Counted from the first letter of the stretch, positions 1-8,782 are shown. The stretch is DNA of 32,232 nucleotides from Paludibacteraceae bacterium (GCA_017467185.1 JAFTSS010000097.1:1-32232), one strand, 5' to 3'. The notes: generated by a model from the sequence alone, not told the origin. Numbers and translations: made by a program.

Positions 1-132
1 ATCTATCTTGATTCATAAGCAGTTAATATTTTTGCTGCAAATTTACAAAATCAAATCCGTTGACTCAAAAAATCATTGTAAATAACTAATTTTCAATAAG
101 TCAAAGAGCAATTTTTATTTTTTTAGTGGACA
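1..132. mobile_element. Probable insertion-sequence end at left contig border
   Basis: No open reading frame is present. The segment ends with TTTTTAGTGGACA (120-132), which is the exact reverse complement of 32100-32112 at the other border. A second block at 84-110 matches the reverse complement of 32163-32189 at 23 of 27 positions. The same element end therefore faces inward from both borders. Terminal inverted repeats plus conserved subterminal sequence suggest an insertion sequence whose body lies outside the window. No transposase is visible, so the family is unassigned. Confidence 0.55.
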
Positions 133-154
133 CTAGTGATACTAAAAACAAAAA

Positions 155-213
155 AACTTTCTATTACCACAATATTTTAATAAAAATACTCGTTAAAAAT
201 AAAATAGAAAGTT
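155..213 (+). promoter_or_regulatory. Inverted repeat in the porP leader
   Basis: AACTTTCTATT (155-165) and AATAGAAAGTT (203-213) form a perfect 11-bp inverted repeat separated by 37 very AT-rich bases. It ends 13 bases before the porP start codon. In RNA it would form a long stem that brings the start region close to the stem base. It could equally be a two-site operator. No exact TAnnTTTG promoter hexamer is seen in this leader, so the transcription start is unknown. The function is inferred from position only. Confidence 0.4.
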
Positions 214-226
214 ACAAAACACCAAA

Positions 227-1177
227 ATGCAACTAAAAAAATTATTATTCATAACACTCTTTTCGCTACTTGCAATACAATACACCGCAGCTCAGTTTGA
301 TGGAATATATAGTCAATATATGCACATCAAGCACTTTTACAATCCTGCTGCTGTAGGCGAACAAGATTTAATGAAAATAATGGTTGCACAACGATTAGAT
401 TGGATCGGAATAAAAAACGCACCTAAAACCACTCTATTTACAGTCAATACACCTTTCAAAATAGGTAAAACACACCACGCTGCAGGGATCCAATTTGTCA
501 ACGATATTTTTGGCATATTTGCCAATCAGCAAATAAATGCTCAATATGCCTACAAATTCAAGTTCGAATACGGAACTTTAAGCGTTGGAGCAAACATAGG
601 CGTTCTTAATTTAATATGTTATGGTGATAGTGTTAAAATGGTAGAGAGTGACTATCACACAGAAAACGACCCTGCGATACCACAAGGAACACAAACAGGC
701 GTAGGATTTGATTTGAGTGCAGGCGTCTATTTTTCAAATGCAACTTGGTTTGCTGGTATATCAATACTTCACGCTCCAGGCGCAGAAATAAAATTAGGCG
801 ATAAATACGATTTCAAAATAAACCAAGCAATGACTGCAGTCGGTGGATACAATATAAAATTACCAAACCCCGACTACCAACTAAAACCTTCAGTTCTGCT
901 TTACACCGACTTCGTATCATGGCAGGCACAAGCAAGTTTATTACTTGACTATAAAAATAAATTTTGGGGCGGATTAGCCTATAGCATACAAGATGCCGTT
1001 TCATTCTCATTTGGTGCTGAAATAATTGACGGACTACAATTAGGGTACTGCTACGACTTACCTGCATCATCAATGATACGAGCAACACATGGTTCTCACG
1101 AACTATATATATCATACGATTTTAATATATTCAAACCTAAATATAACCAAAAACACAAAAGTATTAGACTATTATAA
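227..1177 (+). CDS. porP: PorP/SprF family type IX secretion outer-membrane protein
   Basis: A 316-residue protein of the PorP/SprF family, outer-membrane beta-barrel components that work with the PorK/PorN ring of the type IX secretion system. Residues 1-22 are a Sec signal peptide (two Lys, then a hydrophobic core, ending TAAQ). The mature N-terminus carries the family hallmark F-D-x-I-Y-S-Q-Y followed by HFYNPAAVG and a QRxDWIGIKNAP segment. The rest alternates short hydrophobic strands typical of a barrel. It is the first gene of the operon, with porK starting only 9 bases downstream. Several PorP/SprF paralogues often occur per genome, but linkage to porKLMN supports this being the core one. 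Confidence 0.92.
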   Translation: MQLKKLLFITLFSLLAIQYTAAQFDGIYSQYMHIKHFYNPAAVGEQDLMKIMVAQRLDWIGIKNAPKTTLFTVNTPFKIGKTHHAAGIQFVNDIFGIFANQQINAQYAYKFKFEYGTLSVGANIGVLNLICYGDSVKMVESDYHTENDPAIPQGTQTGVGFDLSAGVYFSNATWFAGISILHAPGAEIKLGDKYDFKINQAMTAVGGYNIKLPNPDYQLKPSVLLYTDFVSWQAQASLLLDYKNKFWGGLAYSIQDAVSFSFGAEIIDGLQLGYCYDLPASSMIRATHGSHELYISYDFNIFKPKYNQKHKSIRLL

Positions 1178-1186
1178 AGATAAGAT

Positions 1187-2608
1187 ATGAGAAAGTTTGT
1201 ATTTTTAGCAATAACAACTGCGGTAATAGTTTTATCAAGTTGTTCAAAACCTAAAGGACAATTGACAGGTATTTATGAAAAAGTAAATCCAGAAGCTACT
1301 CCATACGGAATGGTACATATTCCTCGTGGATCGTTTGTTATGGGTCCTAATGATCAATCTGCTCTTTGGGCGATACAACCTACACAACGCGATGTTACTA
1401 TCGAATCGTTTTGGATGGATATCACCGAAATCACTAATGGTGAGTACAAACAATTTGTGTATTGGGTTCGTGACTCTATCGCACGCACTCAACTCGCTCG
1501 CATGGAAGTTGACGTATTAGGTTTAGAAGCAGAAGATGCTAAGTATTTCTCTGTAAAATATGACCCATACAATGAAGCAGCAGATCCAGATACTGTACTT
1601 AATTGGAAGGTTAAAATTCCTTGGAATGCTAAATGGACATACGAAGGCGACGAAGAAGAAAATGCTACATACCTCGCAGTAAATAGTGTTTTCTATCAAT
1701 CTGGTGACAAAACAGAAGAACGTCAGCTTAATGCTCATATCATGAATTATAGTTACAAATGGTTAGCTCGCGACCAAGCTAAACTTCCAGGTAATTCATT
1801 CAACCCTAAAACTGGTAAATACCACGATTGGGCTGAGGTTCGTATCGATACTGCTTACTACGATGAGAATGGTAAAATCATCAACGAAGTAAAAGTAAAA
1901 AAACTCCGCCAACGTGGCGATCTTATCTCTCGTCGTATCATCAACATCTATCCTGACACTATGTGTTGGATGACTGAATTTACATATAGTTACAACGAGC
2001 CTGCAATGCTTAACTATTTCTCACACCCTAGTTACGGAATGTTCCCTGTAGTTGGTGTGACTTGGGAACAAGCTCAAGCCTTCTGTAATTGGAGAAACAA
2101 AATGTACCAAGGTGTTAGCAAATTGCCACGCGCACAAGAATATCGTCTTCCAACTGAAGCAGAATGGGAATATGCAGCTCGCGGCGGTCGCCACAATTCA
2201 GCATATCCTTGGGGTGGTCCATATATCCGCGATGCAAAAGGTTGCTTCATGGCTAACTTCAAACCTTTACGAGGTAACTACACTGAAGATGGCTATTTCA
2301 TCCCAGCTTCTGTAGGTACTTACGACCCTAACGATTATGGTTTGTACGATATGGCTGGTAACGTATCAGAATGGACAGATGATACATACGATGAAACTAC
2401 AAGTTCATTTGCTCTTGATATGAATCCTAGCTACAAATACGAAGCTCGTGAAGGAGATACAAAAATAATGAAACGCAAAGTTATCAAGGGTGGTTCATGG
2501 AAGGATGTAGGAGCTTATCTACAATGCGGTATGCGCGACTTTGAATACCAAGACGTTTGCCGTCCATCTATTGGTTTCCGTTGTGTACGCACTCATATCG
2601 GTGATTAA
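1187..2608 (+). CDS. porK: PorK/GldK ring lipoprotein of the type IX secretion system
   Basis: A 473-residue outer-membrane lipoprotein. The N-terminus has a basic start, a hydrophobic stretch and the lipobox LSSC with the acylated Cys at residue 20. The body is a sulfatase-modifying-factor (FGE-like) fold: residues ~319-333 carry RLPTEAEWEYAARGG, followed by DMAGNVSEW, a KGGSW motif and a C-terminal RPSIGFRCV. In PorK/GldK proteins this fold is structural and forms a periplasmic ring with PorN beneath the outer membrane; no enzymatic role is expected. It lies 9 bases after porP and 48 bases before porL, consistent with one transcript. An ordinary FGE-type enzyme is excluded by context and by the lipobox. 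Confidence 0.94.
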   Translation: MRKFVFLAITTAVIVLSSCSKPKGQLTGIYEKVNPEATPYGMVHIPRGSFVMGPNDQSALWAIQPTQRDVTIESFWMDITEITNGEYKQFVYWVRDSIARTQLARMEVDVLGLEAEDAKYFSVKYDPYNEAADPDTVLNWKVKIPWNAKWTYEGDEEENATYLAVNSVFYQSGDKTEERQLNAHIMNYSYKWLARDQAKLPGNSFNPKTGKYHDWAEVRIDTAYYDENGKIINEVKVKKLRQRGDLISRRIINIYPDTMCWMTEFTYSYNEPAMLNYFSHPSYGMFPVVGVTWEQAQAFCNWRNKMYQGVSKLPRAQEYRLPTEAEWEYAARGGRHNSAYPWGGPYIRDAKGCFMANFKPLRGNYTEDGYFIPASVGTYDPNDYGLYDMAGNVSEWTDDTYDETTSSFALDMNPSYKYEAREGDTKIMKRKVIKGGSWKDVGAYLQCGMRDFEYQDVCRPSIGFRCVRTHIGD

Positions 2609-2656
2609 TAATCAAACTTAAATCTATAAAACTAATTAAAACTTTTTATTCTTATT

Positions 2657-3547
2657 ATGGCAACAAAAACAGAGCAAGGTCAAGAAAAAAAAGGCCTTTG
2701 GGGAAAAATTCAAGATTGGTATGCACAACCTGGTGTACAAGCAGCTGTAGGTATGGTTTATTCACTTGGTGCTGCAGTCGTTATCGTTGGTGCTCTTTTT
2801 AAAATTCAACACTGGCCAGGTGCGGGTGTAATGCTTACTGCAGGTATGTTGACTGAGGTTCTCTTATTTGCAATTGGTATTTTTGAAAAGCCACACCCAA
2901 CTCTTCATTGGGATCATGTATTTCCTCAATTGGTTGAAGATGAAGCTAAACCACTAGCAATCAATGGCGCTATCGGTGGTGGTGTTGCAGGTGCTCCTAT
3001 GATGCCTGGTATGGAAAAACTTTCTGACGAAGACGCTAAAAAACTTACTGAAAGCATCAAAAATATGAGTGAAACTGCTGCTCAACTCGCAAATATCAGT
3101 CGCGTAGCTGGTCTCACAGATTCGTATGCTAACAATCTTCAAAAAGCATCTGAAGCTGCAGCTCAGTTTGCTACAAAACAACAAAACCTTGATGAAGCTA
3201 CTAACACTCTACTCTCTTCTTACAAAGGTATTGCTGAAAATATGTTAGCTGCTGAAGATAAAACTAAATCATTCGCTGAAAAAGCTAATGAACTTAGCAA
3301 AAACCTTGGCTCTATCAATACTTCATACGAACTCCAACTCAAAGGAATTCAATCTCAAGCAACTGCTATCGAATCTCAAACAGGCAAAATCAATGCTGTT
3401 ACTGCCGAATTCGAAAAATTGCACACTGCAGTTAGTGCATCTTCTAAAAATATGGATGCTTACAAACAGATGACAGATCAACTTGCTAAAAACGTATCTG
3501 ACCTTAACAACGTTTATGGCAATATGTTGAATGCAATTAAAGCATAA
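2657..3547 (+). CDS. porL: PorL/GldL inner-membrane motor subunit of the type IX secretion system
   Basis: A 296-residue inner-membrane protein. Two transmembrane helices lie at about residues 29-49 and 56-76, joined by the family motif KIQHWPGA. Helix 2 contains a buried glutamate (E67), the kind of residue implicated in proton coupling in GldL. The C-terminal two thirds (about 120-296) is a Ser/Ala/Lys/Glu-rich cytoplasmic coiled coil. With PorM it forms the proton-driven rotary motor that powers secretion (and gliding, where present). A 48-base gap separates it from porK and a 54-base gap from porM. Length and order match known por/gld clusters. Confidence 0.94.
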   Translation: MATKTEQGQEKKGLWGKIQDWYAQPGVQAAVGMVYSLGAAVVIVGALFKIQHWPGAGVMLTAGMLTEVLLFAIGIFEKPHPTLHWDHVFPQLVEDEAKPLAINGAIGGGVAGAPMMPGMEKLSDEDAKKLTESIKNMSETAAQLANISRVAGLTDSYANNLQKASEAAAQFATKQQNLDEATNTLLSSYKGIAENMLAAEDKTKSFAEKANELSKNLGSINTSYELQLKGIQSQATAIESQTGKINAVTAEFEKLHTAVSASSKNMDAYKQMTDQLAKNVSDLNNVYGNMLNAIKA

Positions 3548-3601
3548 CAACTCATTTTACATTAAAATAAACTAAATCCTAACGTCTAAAATTACAAGAA
3601 A

Positions 3602-5176
3602 ATGGGTGGAGCAAAGAACTGTCCGGAAACCCCGAGACAAAAAATGATTGGTATGATGTATTTGGTGCTTACTGCTATGTTGGCATTGAATGTATCTGCA
3701 GAAGTATTGGAAGGTTATAGTATGGTGTTTACTAGTTTGAAAAATTCTACTAAAAATGCCACTATTCGTAACGATCAATACTTTGGTGATATACAATTTT
3801 TGTATGAACAAAACCCAGAAAAAGTGGGTGAATGGATGGATAAAGCCACAAGAGTTAAAGAAAAATCAGACTCTTTGGTTAATTTAATTCAAGAATTCAA
3901 AATTGGTATTGTAGCAAACGCTGACGGCAAAGATGCTGACCCTAATGGAGAAGAGCTTAACAAAAAAGACAATACTCATGCAGGGGGGCAATATGCTGAG
4001 TTAACAACAGGACAAGGTCGTGCGAAAAAATTACAAACTGCAATTGAAGACTACAAAAAGTTTGCAGAAGAAATGTTTGGCAACGATACTTTGAGAAATA
4101 AAATTTACGAAGAACGTTTTAGCACTGCACCTCAATATTCTGAAAAAAATAAAAAAGAGGTCAGTTGGATTGATAGAACATTTTCAAACATGCCGGCAAT
4201 TGCCATCGTTACAATGTTATCAAAATACCAAAACGACGTACGCAATACAGAGGCTGAAATGTTACTTCACTTTACAAATGCACAAGATGCTGGTGACTTC
4301 CGTGTTAATAGTATTCAAGCTCGTTTGATTCCAGATTCTAAAAATGTGATGCAAGGTGGTAAATTCCACGCCGAAATTGCATTGATGGCTGTCGATTCAA
4401 CTAAAAAACCTATCTACTATCTCGGAGATAATCAATTGGAAAGTCAATTTATCGACATTCCATGTAACCAAATCGGTGCATTCCCAATTAAAGGTCGCCT
4501 CGAAATCGCAGGTCCTGACGGAAATATGGTAGCATATCATTTCGAAGATCAATATATGGTTTCTGCTCCTGCAGCTACTGTTGCAAACGTTGATATGAAC
4601 GTTGTATATCGTGGTTACGACAACAAAATGGAAATCTCTGTACCAGGTCTTGCAGACAGTCAACTTCGTGTTTCAGCTAATGGTGCAACAATGACAAAAT
4701 CAGGAAACCAATACATCTGTAAGCCGTCTGCAAAAGATAAAATTACAATTTTAGTTTCTGCTGAAGTTGACGGAAAAGTACAAACTATTGGTTCAAAAGA
4801 ATTCCGTGTACGTCCAGTACCTTCTCCTTCTGCTTTCTTAAAATTGCCAAATGGTGAACGTTGGAGTCCTACCATGGAAACAACAAGCAGATTGAAACGT
4901 AAAGATTTATTAGATGCAACGATTATAGCTGAATATGAAGATGGAATGCTCAAAGCAGATTTCGTTGTTACAGAATTTACTATCAAAATTCCTCGTGGAG
5001 CTGGCTTTGACCCAATCAAAGTAAGTGGTGGAAAATTTTCAGAGAAACAGATTGAACGTCTTAGAAATCTTAAACCAAAACAAGAATTCTTGATTGAACA
5101 AATCAAATATGAAATGAAAGGGGCTAAAAATGCGAAATCAGGAACACTCACAATGGGTTCTGTTCCTATGCCTTAA
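3602..5176 (+). CDS. porM: PorM/GldM periplasmic rotor/linker of the type IX secretion system
   Basis: A 524-residue protein with the family-typical N-terminus: a short cytoplasmic tail containing TPRQKMIGMMYLVLTAMLALN, in which the single transmembrane helix (about residues 15-32) inserts into the PorL bundle. The rest is periplasmic: a helical D1 region to about residue 210, then beta-rich domains rich in V/G/D, as in the elongated GldM/PorM dimers that reach toward the PorK-PorN ring. No signal-peptidase site is evident, which is expected for an anchored protein. The next gene begins 19 bases downstream, so coupling to porN is likely. Confidence 0.93.
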   Translation: MGGAKNCPETPRQKMIGMMYLVLTAMLALNVSAEVLEGYSMVFTSLKNSTKNATIRNDQYFGDIQFLYEQNPEKVGEWMDKATRVKEKSDSLVNLIQEFKIGIVANADGKDADPNGEELNKKDNTHAGGQYAELTTGQGRAKKLQTAIEDYKKFAEEMFGNDTLRNKIYEERFSTAPQYSEKNKKEVSWIDRTFSNMPAIAIVTMLSKYQNDVRNTEAEMLLHFTNAQDAGDFRVNSIQARLIPDSKNVMQGGKFHAEIALMAVDSTKKPIYYLGDNQLESQFIDIPCNQIGAFPIKGRLEIAGPDGNMVAYHFEDQYMVSAPAATVANVDMNVVYRGYDNKMEISVPGLADSQLRVSANGATMTKSGNQYICKPSAKDKITILVSAEVDGKVQTIGSKEFRVRPVPSPSAFLKLPNGERWSPTMETTSRLKRKDLLDATIIAEYEDGMLKADFVVTEFTIKIPRGAGFDPIKVSGGKFSEKQIERLRNLKPKQEFLIEQIKYEMKGAKNAKSGTLTMGSVPMP

Positions 5177-5195
5177 CATAAAACAAAAACACAAT

Positions 5196-6110
5196 ATGAA
5201 ACATTACAGATTCTTTACATCACTCATTGCTTTTTTTACATTTTGTGTGATAATAAATGCACAAAAGGAAATACCAGATAGTACAGAAGTATTATTTGAT
5301 AGCAATGGTAGTTTTACTCGTGTAATCAATACACCTGAAGAGGTTAATGCAAAACTGATTACAATCAACCCACTAATTGATGAGGTGGTTTGGCGTAAAG
5401 TCGTAACTCGTGTAATTGATCTTCGCGAGCAAGTGAATCGTCCATTATACTATCCTGACGCAAGTACAGGAAATGAAATGGATGAAACTACTCAAAAGAA
5501 TCTGTTTGCTATAATACTCTACAACCTCTATAAAGAAAACCTAGAAGTTTATGTAGACCCAAACATAGGAGGTCCAGATGTTCCACAATTTAAAGACCAA
5601 TTTAAGAAAAAATACGAAGACATTGACTTCTTTAAAAATGATGTAATGCTTGAATTTACAGGAGATGATATTTATAAAATTATAAATTATATTACACCTG
5701 GTATCATCAAATATTATGTCCAAGAAGTTTGGTATTTTAACAAAACTACATCTACGTTTCATAACAAAATAATAGCGATTGCTCCATTTTTTGATCAAAG
5801 ATACCACTTAGAAAATGGCGAAAATGGGGCATTAAATACATCTGACCCATTATTTTGGATACCATACGACAAACTTCGTCCTTTCCTTCAAGAAGAATTT
5901 GTTAAGATGACAGGTCGCAATGTTACTCCTCTTGTAAATTTCGACGAATTCTTTACTACTCGCCAATTCTATGGCTACATTGTGAAAGACTATGATATGC
6001 AAAATCGTAAACTCCAAGATATTTCAAACGACCCAGTATATCTAAAACAAGAACAAGATCGTATCGAAAACGAGATATTAAATTTCGAACAAGACCTTTG
6101 GAGTTATTAA
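5196..6110 (+). CDS. porN: PorN/GldN periplasmic ring component of the type IX secretion system
   Basis: A 304-residue secreted protein. The start at 5196 is preferred over an in-frame ATG at 5130, because 5196 begins directly with a signal peptide (MKHYRFFTSLIAFFTFCVIINAQ) and avoids overlap with porM. The mature part contains family-type features: RVINTPEEVNAKL, DEVVWRKVVTRVIDLREQVNRPLYYP and a later WIPYDKLRPFL segment. PorN binds PorK to form the large periplasmic ring and contacts PorM. It is the last gene of the core operon; a hairpin follows at 6121-6153 before the OmpA-family gene. Confidence 0.92.
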   Translation: MKHYRFFTSLIAFFTFCVIINAQKEIPDSTEVLFDSNGSFTRVINTPEEVNAKLITINPLIDEVVWRKVVTRVIDLREQVNRPLYYPDASTGNEMDETTQKNLFAIILYNLYKENLEVYVDPNIGGPDVPQFKDQFKKKYEDIDFFKNDVMLEFTGDDIYKIINYITPGIIKYYVQEVWYFNKTTSTFHNKIIAIAPFFDQRYHLENGENGALNTSDPLFWIPYDKLRPFLQEEFVKMTGRNVTPLVNFDEFFTTRQFYGYIVKDYDMQNRKLQDISNDPVYLKQEQDRIENEILNFEQDLWSY

Positions 6111-6120
6111 GACATCAAAA

Positions 6121-6153
6121 GAAAGTGGACTACATAAATGTAGTCTCACTTTC
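6121..6153 (+). terminator. Hairpin between porN and the OmpA-family gene
   Basis: Bases 6121-6134 pair with 6139-6153 in a 14-bp stem with one bulged T (6146) and a TAAA loop. Only CTTC follows, not a U-run, so this is a weak intrinsic terminator at best. It could instead be a processing or stabilising structure that lets the downstream porin be expressed at a level different from the motor genes. Confidence 0.45.
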
Positions 6154-6188
6154 TTCAATGTACAGAAATTTTATATAATTTATAATCT

Positions 6189-7538
6189 ATGAATAAATAT
6201 CTACTATTAGTCGCATTCTTTGTATTAGGATTCGCTCAAGCTACAACTTCACAAGAAGTTAGAAAAGTAACAAAAGATTCAGAGGAAAATAAAGAAATTT
6301 CAAGTGTTCAAAAATTCCGTCATTGGTCTATTGCTTGGAATGGGGGTATGTCTATTATTGATGCAGATGTATCTGGCAATAATAAAATTGTCCCTAATAG
6401 TTTCATAAATTTTGCTTTTAACGCACAATTGGAATATATGATTACTCCTATGTGGGGTCTCTATGCTCAATATAGTTATATTCCATATAGCGCATCAAGA
6501 GGATCTGACAATTTTAAAGGTCTTTCACATGATGTTACTCTTAATGGAACATTCAACATTCTAAATCTATTCCGTTCTAATCGTTCAAAAACAAGTAAAT
6601 GGGGATTTAATGTCAACGTTGGTGCTGGTATTAGTTTCTACAATACTCATGTATATGCACCAAATGATGGTCGCATCTACGAAAATGAAGTTACAGAAAA
6701 AGCCGTTAATAGCCGTACATTCGTATTACCTGTAGGTCTTTCTGTAGAATATGCTCCTGTTGAATGTTTAGGCATTTTCCTTCAAGCTGAATATCGTATG
6801 TACCAAGCAGACGATATTGATGCACTTGTACAAGGCAGAAATAATGACTATATGGGCTATGCAGGTATTGGTCTTCGCTATAAAATTGCTGCTGGCAAAA
6901 AACGTGGTAGTGTGAAAACAGCTTCTTTAATGGACCACAATCCTGATAGAACAGACCGCGCTATGGTTGCTAGAGAAAAACAAGTTGAAGAACTTGCAGC
7001 TAAGGTCGATAACATGACAGATATGCTCAACAACAATGTAGTTCCAAAACTTGAAGCTATCGAAAAAGCACAAGAAGACAATACTGATACAGATTTAGAT
7101 GGTGTACCAGATAGTCGCGACCGCCACCCTAATACTCCTGCTGGTTCATTCGTAAACTATTATGGCGAACCTTTAACTGAAGCTGAAATCAATAAAATCT
7201 TAGGTTCTTCATCTAACAAACCTGAATCTACAATTTACTATGAACTTAATTCTTATAATGTAACAAAAGATAGCGAATTAGCTATCGCTCAAGTTGCAAG
7301 TAAATTGTATAACAACCCTAACTACAAAGCAGAAATCGTAGGTTACTGCGACAATAGTGGTAGCGATGAGTTCAACCAAAAATTAAGTCTTAAACGTGCA
7401 GAAACTGTTAAAAACATTTTGGTTAAACAATATGGTATTGATGCTAATCGTATCACTGTTGTAGGCAAAGGTAAAACACAAGGTCCTAAAGATAAGTTTA
7501 TCGTAAATCGTCGTTGCGATGTATTTATCGTAAAATAA
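6189..7538 (+). CDS. OmpA-family outer-membrane protein with TSP3 linker
   Basis: A 449-residue outer-membrane protein. Residues 1-21 are a signal peptide. Residues ~40-235 form an N-terminal beta-barrel with alternating aromatic strands (WSIAWNGG, LYAQYSYIPY, GYAGIGLRYKI). Residues ~258-297 are a charged coiled-coil segment. Residues ~300-318 (DTDLDGVPDSRD, then NTPAG) are a calcium-binding thrombospondin type-3 repeat. Residues ~345-449 are an OmpA-like peptidoglycan-binding domain with GYCDNSGSDEFNQKLSLKRA and a terminal NRRCDVFIV. The architecture resembles the Omp40/Omp41 proteins of Porphyromonas. It follows the T9SS operon and ends before a strong terminator, so it may share transcription with it or be separately controlled. 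Confidence 0.9.
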   Translation: MNKYLLLVAFFVLGFAQATTSQEVRKVTKDSEENKEISSVQKFRHWSIAWNGGMSIIDADVSGNNKIVPNSFINFAFNAQLEYMITPMWGLYAQYSYIPYSASRGSDNFKGLSHDVTLNGTFNILNLFRSNRSKTSKWGFNVNVGAGISFYNTHVYAPNDGRIYENEVTEKAVNSRTFVLPVGLSVEYAPVECLGIFLQAEYRMYQADDIDALVQGRNNDYMGYAGIGLRYKIAAGKKRGSVKTASLMDHNPDRTDRAMVAREKQVEELAAKVDNMTDMLNNNVVPKLEAIEKAQEDNTDTDLDGVPDSRDRHPNTPAGSFVNYYGEPLTEAEINKILGSSSNKPESTIYYELNSYNVTKDSELAIAQVASKLYNNPNYKAEIVGYCDNSGSDEFNQKLSLKRAETVKNILVKQYGIDANRITVVGKGKTQGPKDKFIVNRRCDVFIVK

Positions 7539-7569
7539 TTTTTAAGGGGACTTCTATAAACCCTAAAAT

Positions 7570-7612
7570 AAAAAGAGAGCTAAATCAAATATTGGTTTAG
7601 CTCTCTTTTTTT
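7570..7612 (+). terminator. Rho-independent terminator of the OmpA-family gene
   Basis: Bases 7571-7584 (AAAAGAGAGCTAAA) pair perfectly with 7596-7609 across an 11-base loop, giving a 14-bp stem followed by a run of T to 7612. It begins 32 bases after the stop codon and closes the T9SS/porin region. Confidence 0.88.
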
Positions 7613-7655
7613 GGGTGTCCGATAAAAAATTATTACTGTCCGGTTAAATATAATA

Positions 7656-7700
7656 AATTAAGTCTGTTCGATATAAAACGCCGCATGCATCTGTGTCATC
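7656..7700 (+). repeat. Dispersed 45-base element, copy 1
   Basis: It matches the reverse complement of 20865-20910 at 41 of 46 aligned positions (one gap). The shared core includes ATATAAAACGCCG and a GTGTCATC end. Similarity continues more weakly downstream through a GCAAAAG...GCGAAT stretch. Both copies are intergenic. Confidence 0.75.
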
Positions 7701-7824
7701 CGTAAAGCAAAAGTTGCGAATTAGTGAGGACAACGAAGTTTACTTCAGTGGCCGAACGAAAGCAATTTCAACAAAGTTATTTTTGCGAAACAAAAGAACG
7801 AATTCAACCAAAATCCTCTCCAAT

Positions 7825-7851
7825 GTAGGGACTCACGGCTCGTGCGTCCGC
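7825..7851. repeat. REP-like imperfect palindrome
   Basis: Starts GTAGGGAC and ends GTCCGC. The inner sequence folds as a 9-bp stem with one mismatch around a GCT loop. It is a degenerate relative of the perfect palindrome inside fmt (21585-21610), which has the same GTAGGGAC...GTCCGC borders. Confidence 0.6.
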
Positions 7852-7898
7852 TCAATATGTCTGCCCATAGGACAGAGGGATATGTAAAAAATTCCGTG

Positions 7899-7930
7899 AA
7901 CTAACGGTCTTTAAGCTTGTGTCGCAAAAA
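7899..7930 (+). repeat. GGTCTT dispersed element, copy 1
   Basis: One of four same-strand copies (also 16658-16690, 20177-20206, 27019-27050). The shared pattern is AAC(C)-A-R-Y-GGTCTT, then a G/A/C/T-variable GCTT segment, then GCG/TCG and an A-run. Copy 3 lies inside the nadK coding region. Confidence 0.65.
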
Positions 7931-7932
7931 TT

Positions 7933-7963
7933 CTCAACTCTCAACTCTCAATTCTCAACTCCC
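7933..7963. repeat. Heptamer array flush with the trmH-like stop codon
   Basis: Four units of CTCAACT (one CTCAATT) run from 7933 to 7960, then CCC, then the stop codon of the minus-strand methyltransferase (7964-7966). The same heptamer recurs inside fmt. Confidence 0.85.
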
Positions 7964-8725
7964 CTACCTCCTTCTAAATTCACTACAAACAATTGCTGTA
8001 GCAACGGCTACATTCAAAGATTCTGAAGTTAGTTCATCTGCAGGATAACTCGGTATAAGCAATTTGTCAGATACTAACTTTGCAATCTCATCAGAAATAC
8101 CATTCCCCTCATTGCCCATAACTATAATACCATATTTAGCTAATTCTGTATTATATATGGAAGCCCCATCGAGAAATGTTCCATAAATTGGATAACCTTG
8201 TTTTCTAAAAGTATCTAATACGTCTCTCAATTCTACATAATGAACTTTAACTCTTGCCAAAGCCCCCATCGTAGATTGTATGGTTTTTGCATTATAAACA
8301 TCAACCGTTCCATGCGAACATATAATGTTTTTTATTCCAAACCAATCGGCAATGCGTATTATAGTGCCTAAATTACCTGGATCTTGCACAGTATCTAATG
8401 CCAAAATCAATTCTCTCTTTAACAACAAGTCCTGTAAATTAAAATCATATTGAGAACGATAAAAAACTACATATACAGACGATGGTGTTGAAAGTAAGGT
8501 GATTTTTTTCATCTCTTCTATATTCTCTATCTCAATAATTTCATCTGCAATATGAGAATTCTTGGAGAGCCATTCTGTTGTTGCAACAATATATTTTGCC
8601 TTAAAATAAGGCAATAAATCACCAACTAATTTGATACCTTCTGCAATAAACACCTGCTCATTATCCCTATTTTTTTTCAAATTTAGAGAATTAAAATACT
8701 TAATTTTATTCTTCGATAAAACCAT
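7964..8725 (-). CDS. TrmH/SpoU family RNA 2'-O-methyltransferase
   Basis: A 253-residue SPOUT-class methyltransferase acting on rRNA or tRNA ribose. An N-terminal substrate-binding region (about 1-95) precedes the catalytic domain. Motif 1 is LALDTVQDPGNLGTIIRIAD (109-128, with N118 and R124), motif 2 is VMGNEGNGIS (202-211, E206), and motif 3 is LIPSYPADELTSESLNVAVATAI near the C-terminus. These form the trefoil-knot S-adenosylmethionine site. Motif 3 has PADELTSE where IPMxG-type spacing is more usual, a minor variation. It is divergent from tamL, an arrangement I recall from other Bacteroidales. The specific nucleotide target cannot be told from sequence. Confidence 0.9.
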   Translation of the reverse strand: MVLSKNKIKYFNSLNLKKNRDNEQVFIAEGIKLVGDLLPYFKAKYIVATTEWLSKNSHIADEIIEIENIEEMKKITLLSTPSSVYVVFYRSQYDFNLQDLLLKRELILALDTVQDPGNLGTIIRIADWFGIKNIICSHGTVDVYNAKTIQSTMGALARVKVHYVELRDVLDTFRKQGYPIYGTFLDGASIYNTELAKYGIIVMGNEGNGISDEIAKLVSDKLLIPSYPADELTSESLNVAVATAIVCSEFRRR

Positions 8726-8751
8726 AAAATATATAATATAAAAACGATATG

Positions 8752-8759
8752 CAAAGATA
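8752..8759 (-). promoter_or_regulatory. TAnnTTTG -7 promoter element for the trmH-like gene
   Basis: The minus strand reads TATCTTTG, an exact match to the Bacteroidota -7 consensus, 27 bases upstream of the start codon at 8725. No clear -33 TTTG was found. Confidence 0.6.
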
Positions 8760-8782
8760 GTGATTTTTTCGATATTTTTTTG

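Larger units (their letters stand above)
7539..7963. other. Repeat-rich intergenic region between ompA-like and trmH-like genes
   Basis: This 425-base gap has no credible gene. It holds a terminator (7570-7612), a TGTCC-type element fragment (about 7634-7650), a 45-base dispersed element (7656-7700), a REP-like imperfect palindrome (7825-7851), a GGTCTT element (7899-7930) and a heptamer array (7933-7963). Bases 7701-7824 match nothing else I can find in the window. A 64-codon reading frame at 7693-7887 runs across these repeat boundaries and is not considered coding. Confidence 0.7.

Noticed and set aside
1187-2608. porK as a catalytic formylglycine-generating enzyme
   Set aside because: The lipobox and its place between porP and porL identify the structural T9SS lipoprotein.
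4660-5151. 163-codon minus-strand open frame inside porM
   Set aside because: Antisense shadow of a conserved T9SS gene with no motif of its own.
5130-5195. PorN start at 5130 overlapping porM
   Set aside because: It would place 22 polar residues before the signal peptide; the ATG at 5196 begins the signal peptide directly.
7693-7887. 64-codon open frame in the gap before the trmH-like gene
   Set aside because: It spans the junctions of a dispersed element and a REP-like palindrome, has no recognisable domain, and its start lies inside the 45-base repeat.
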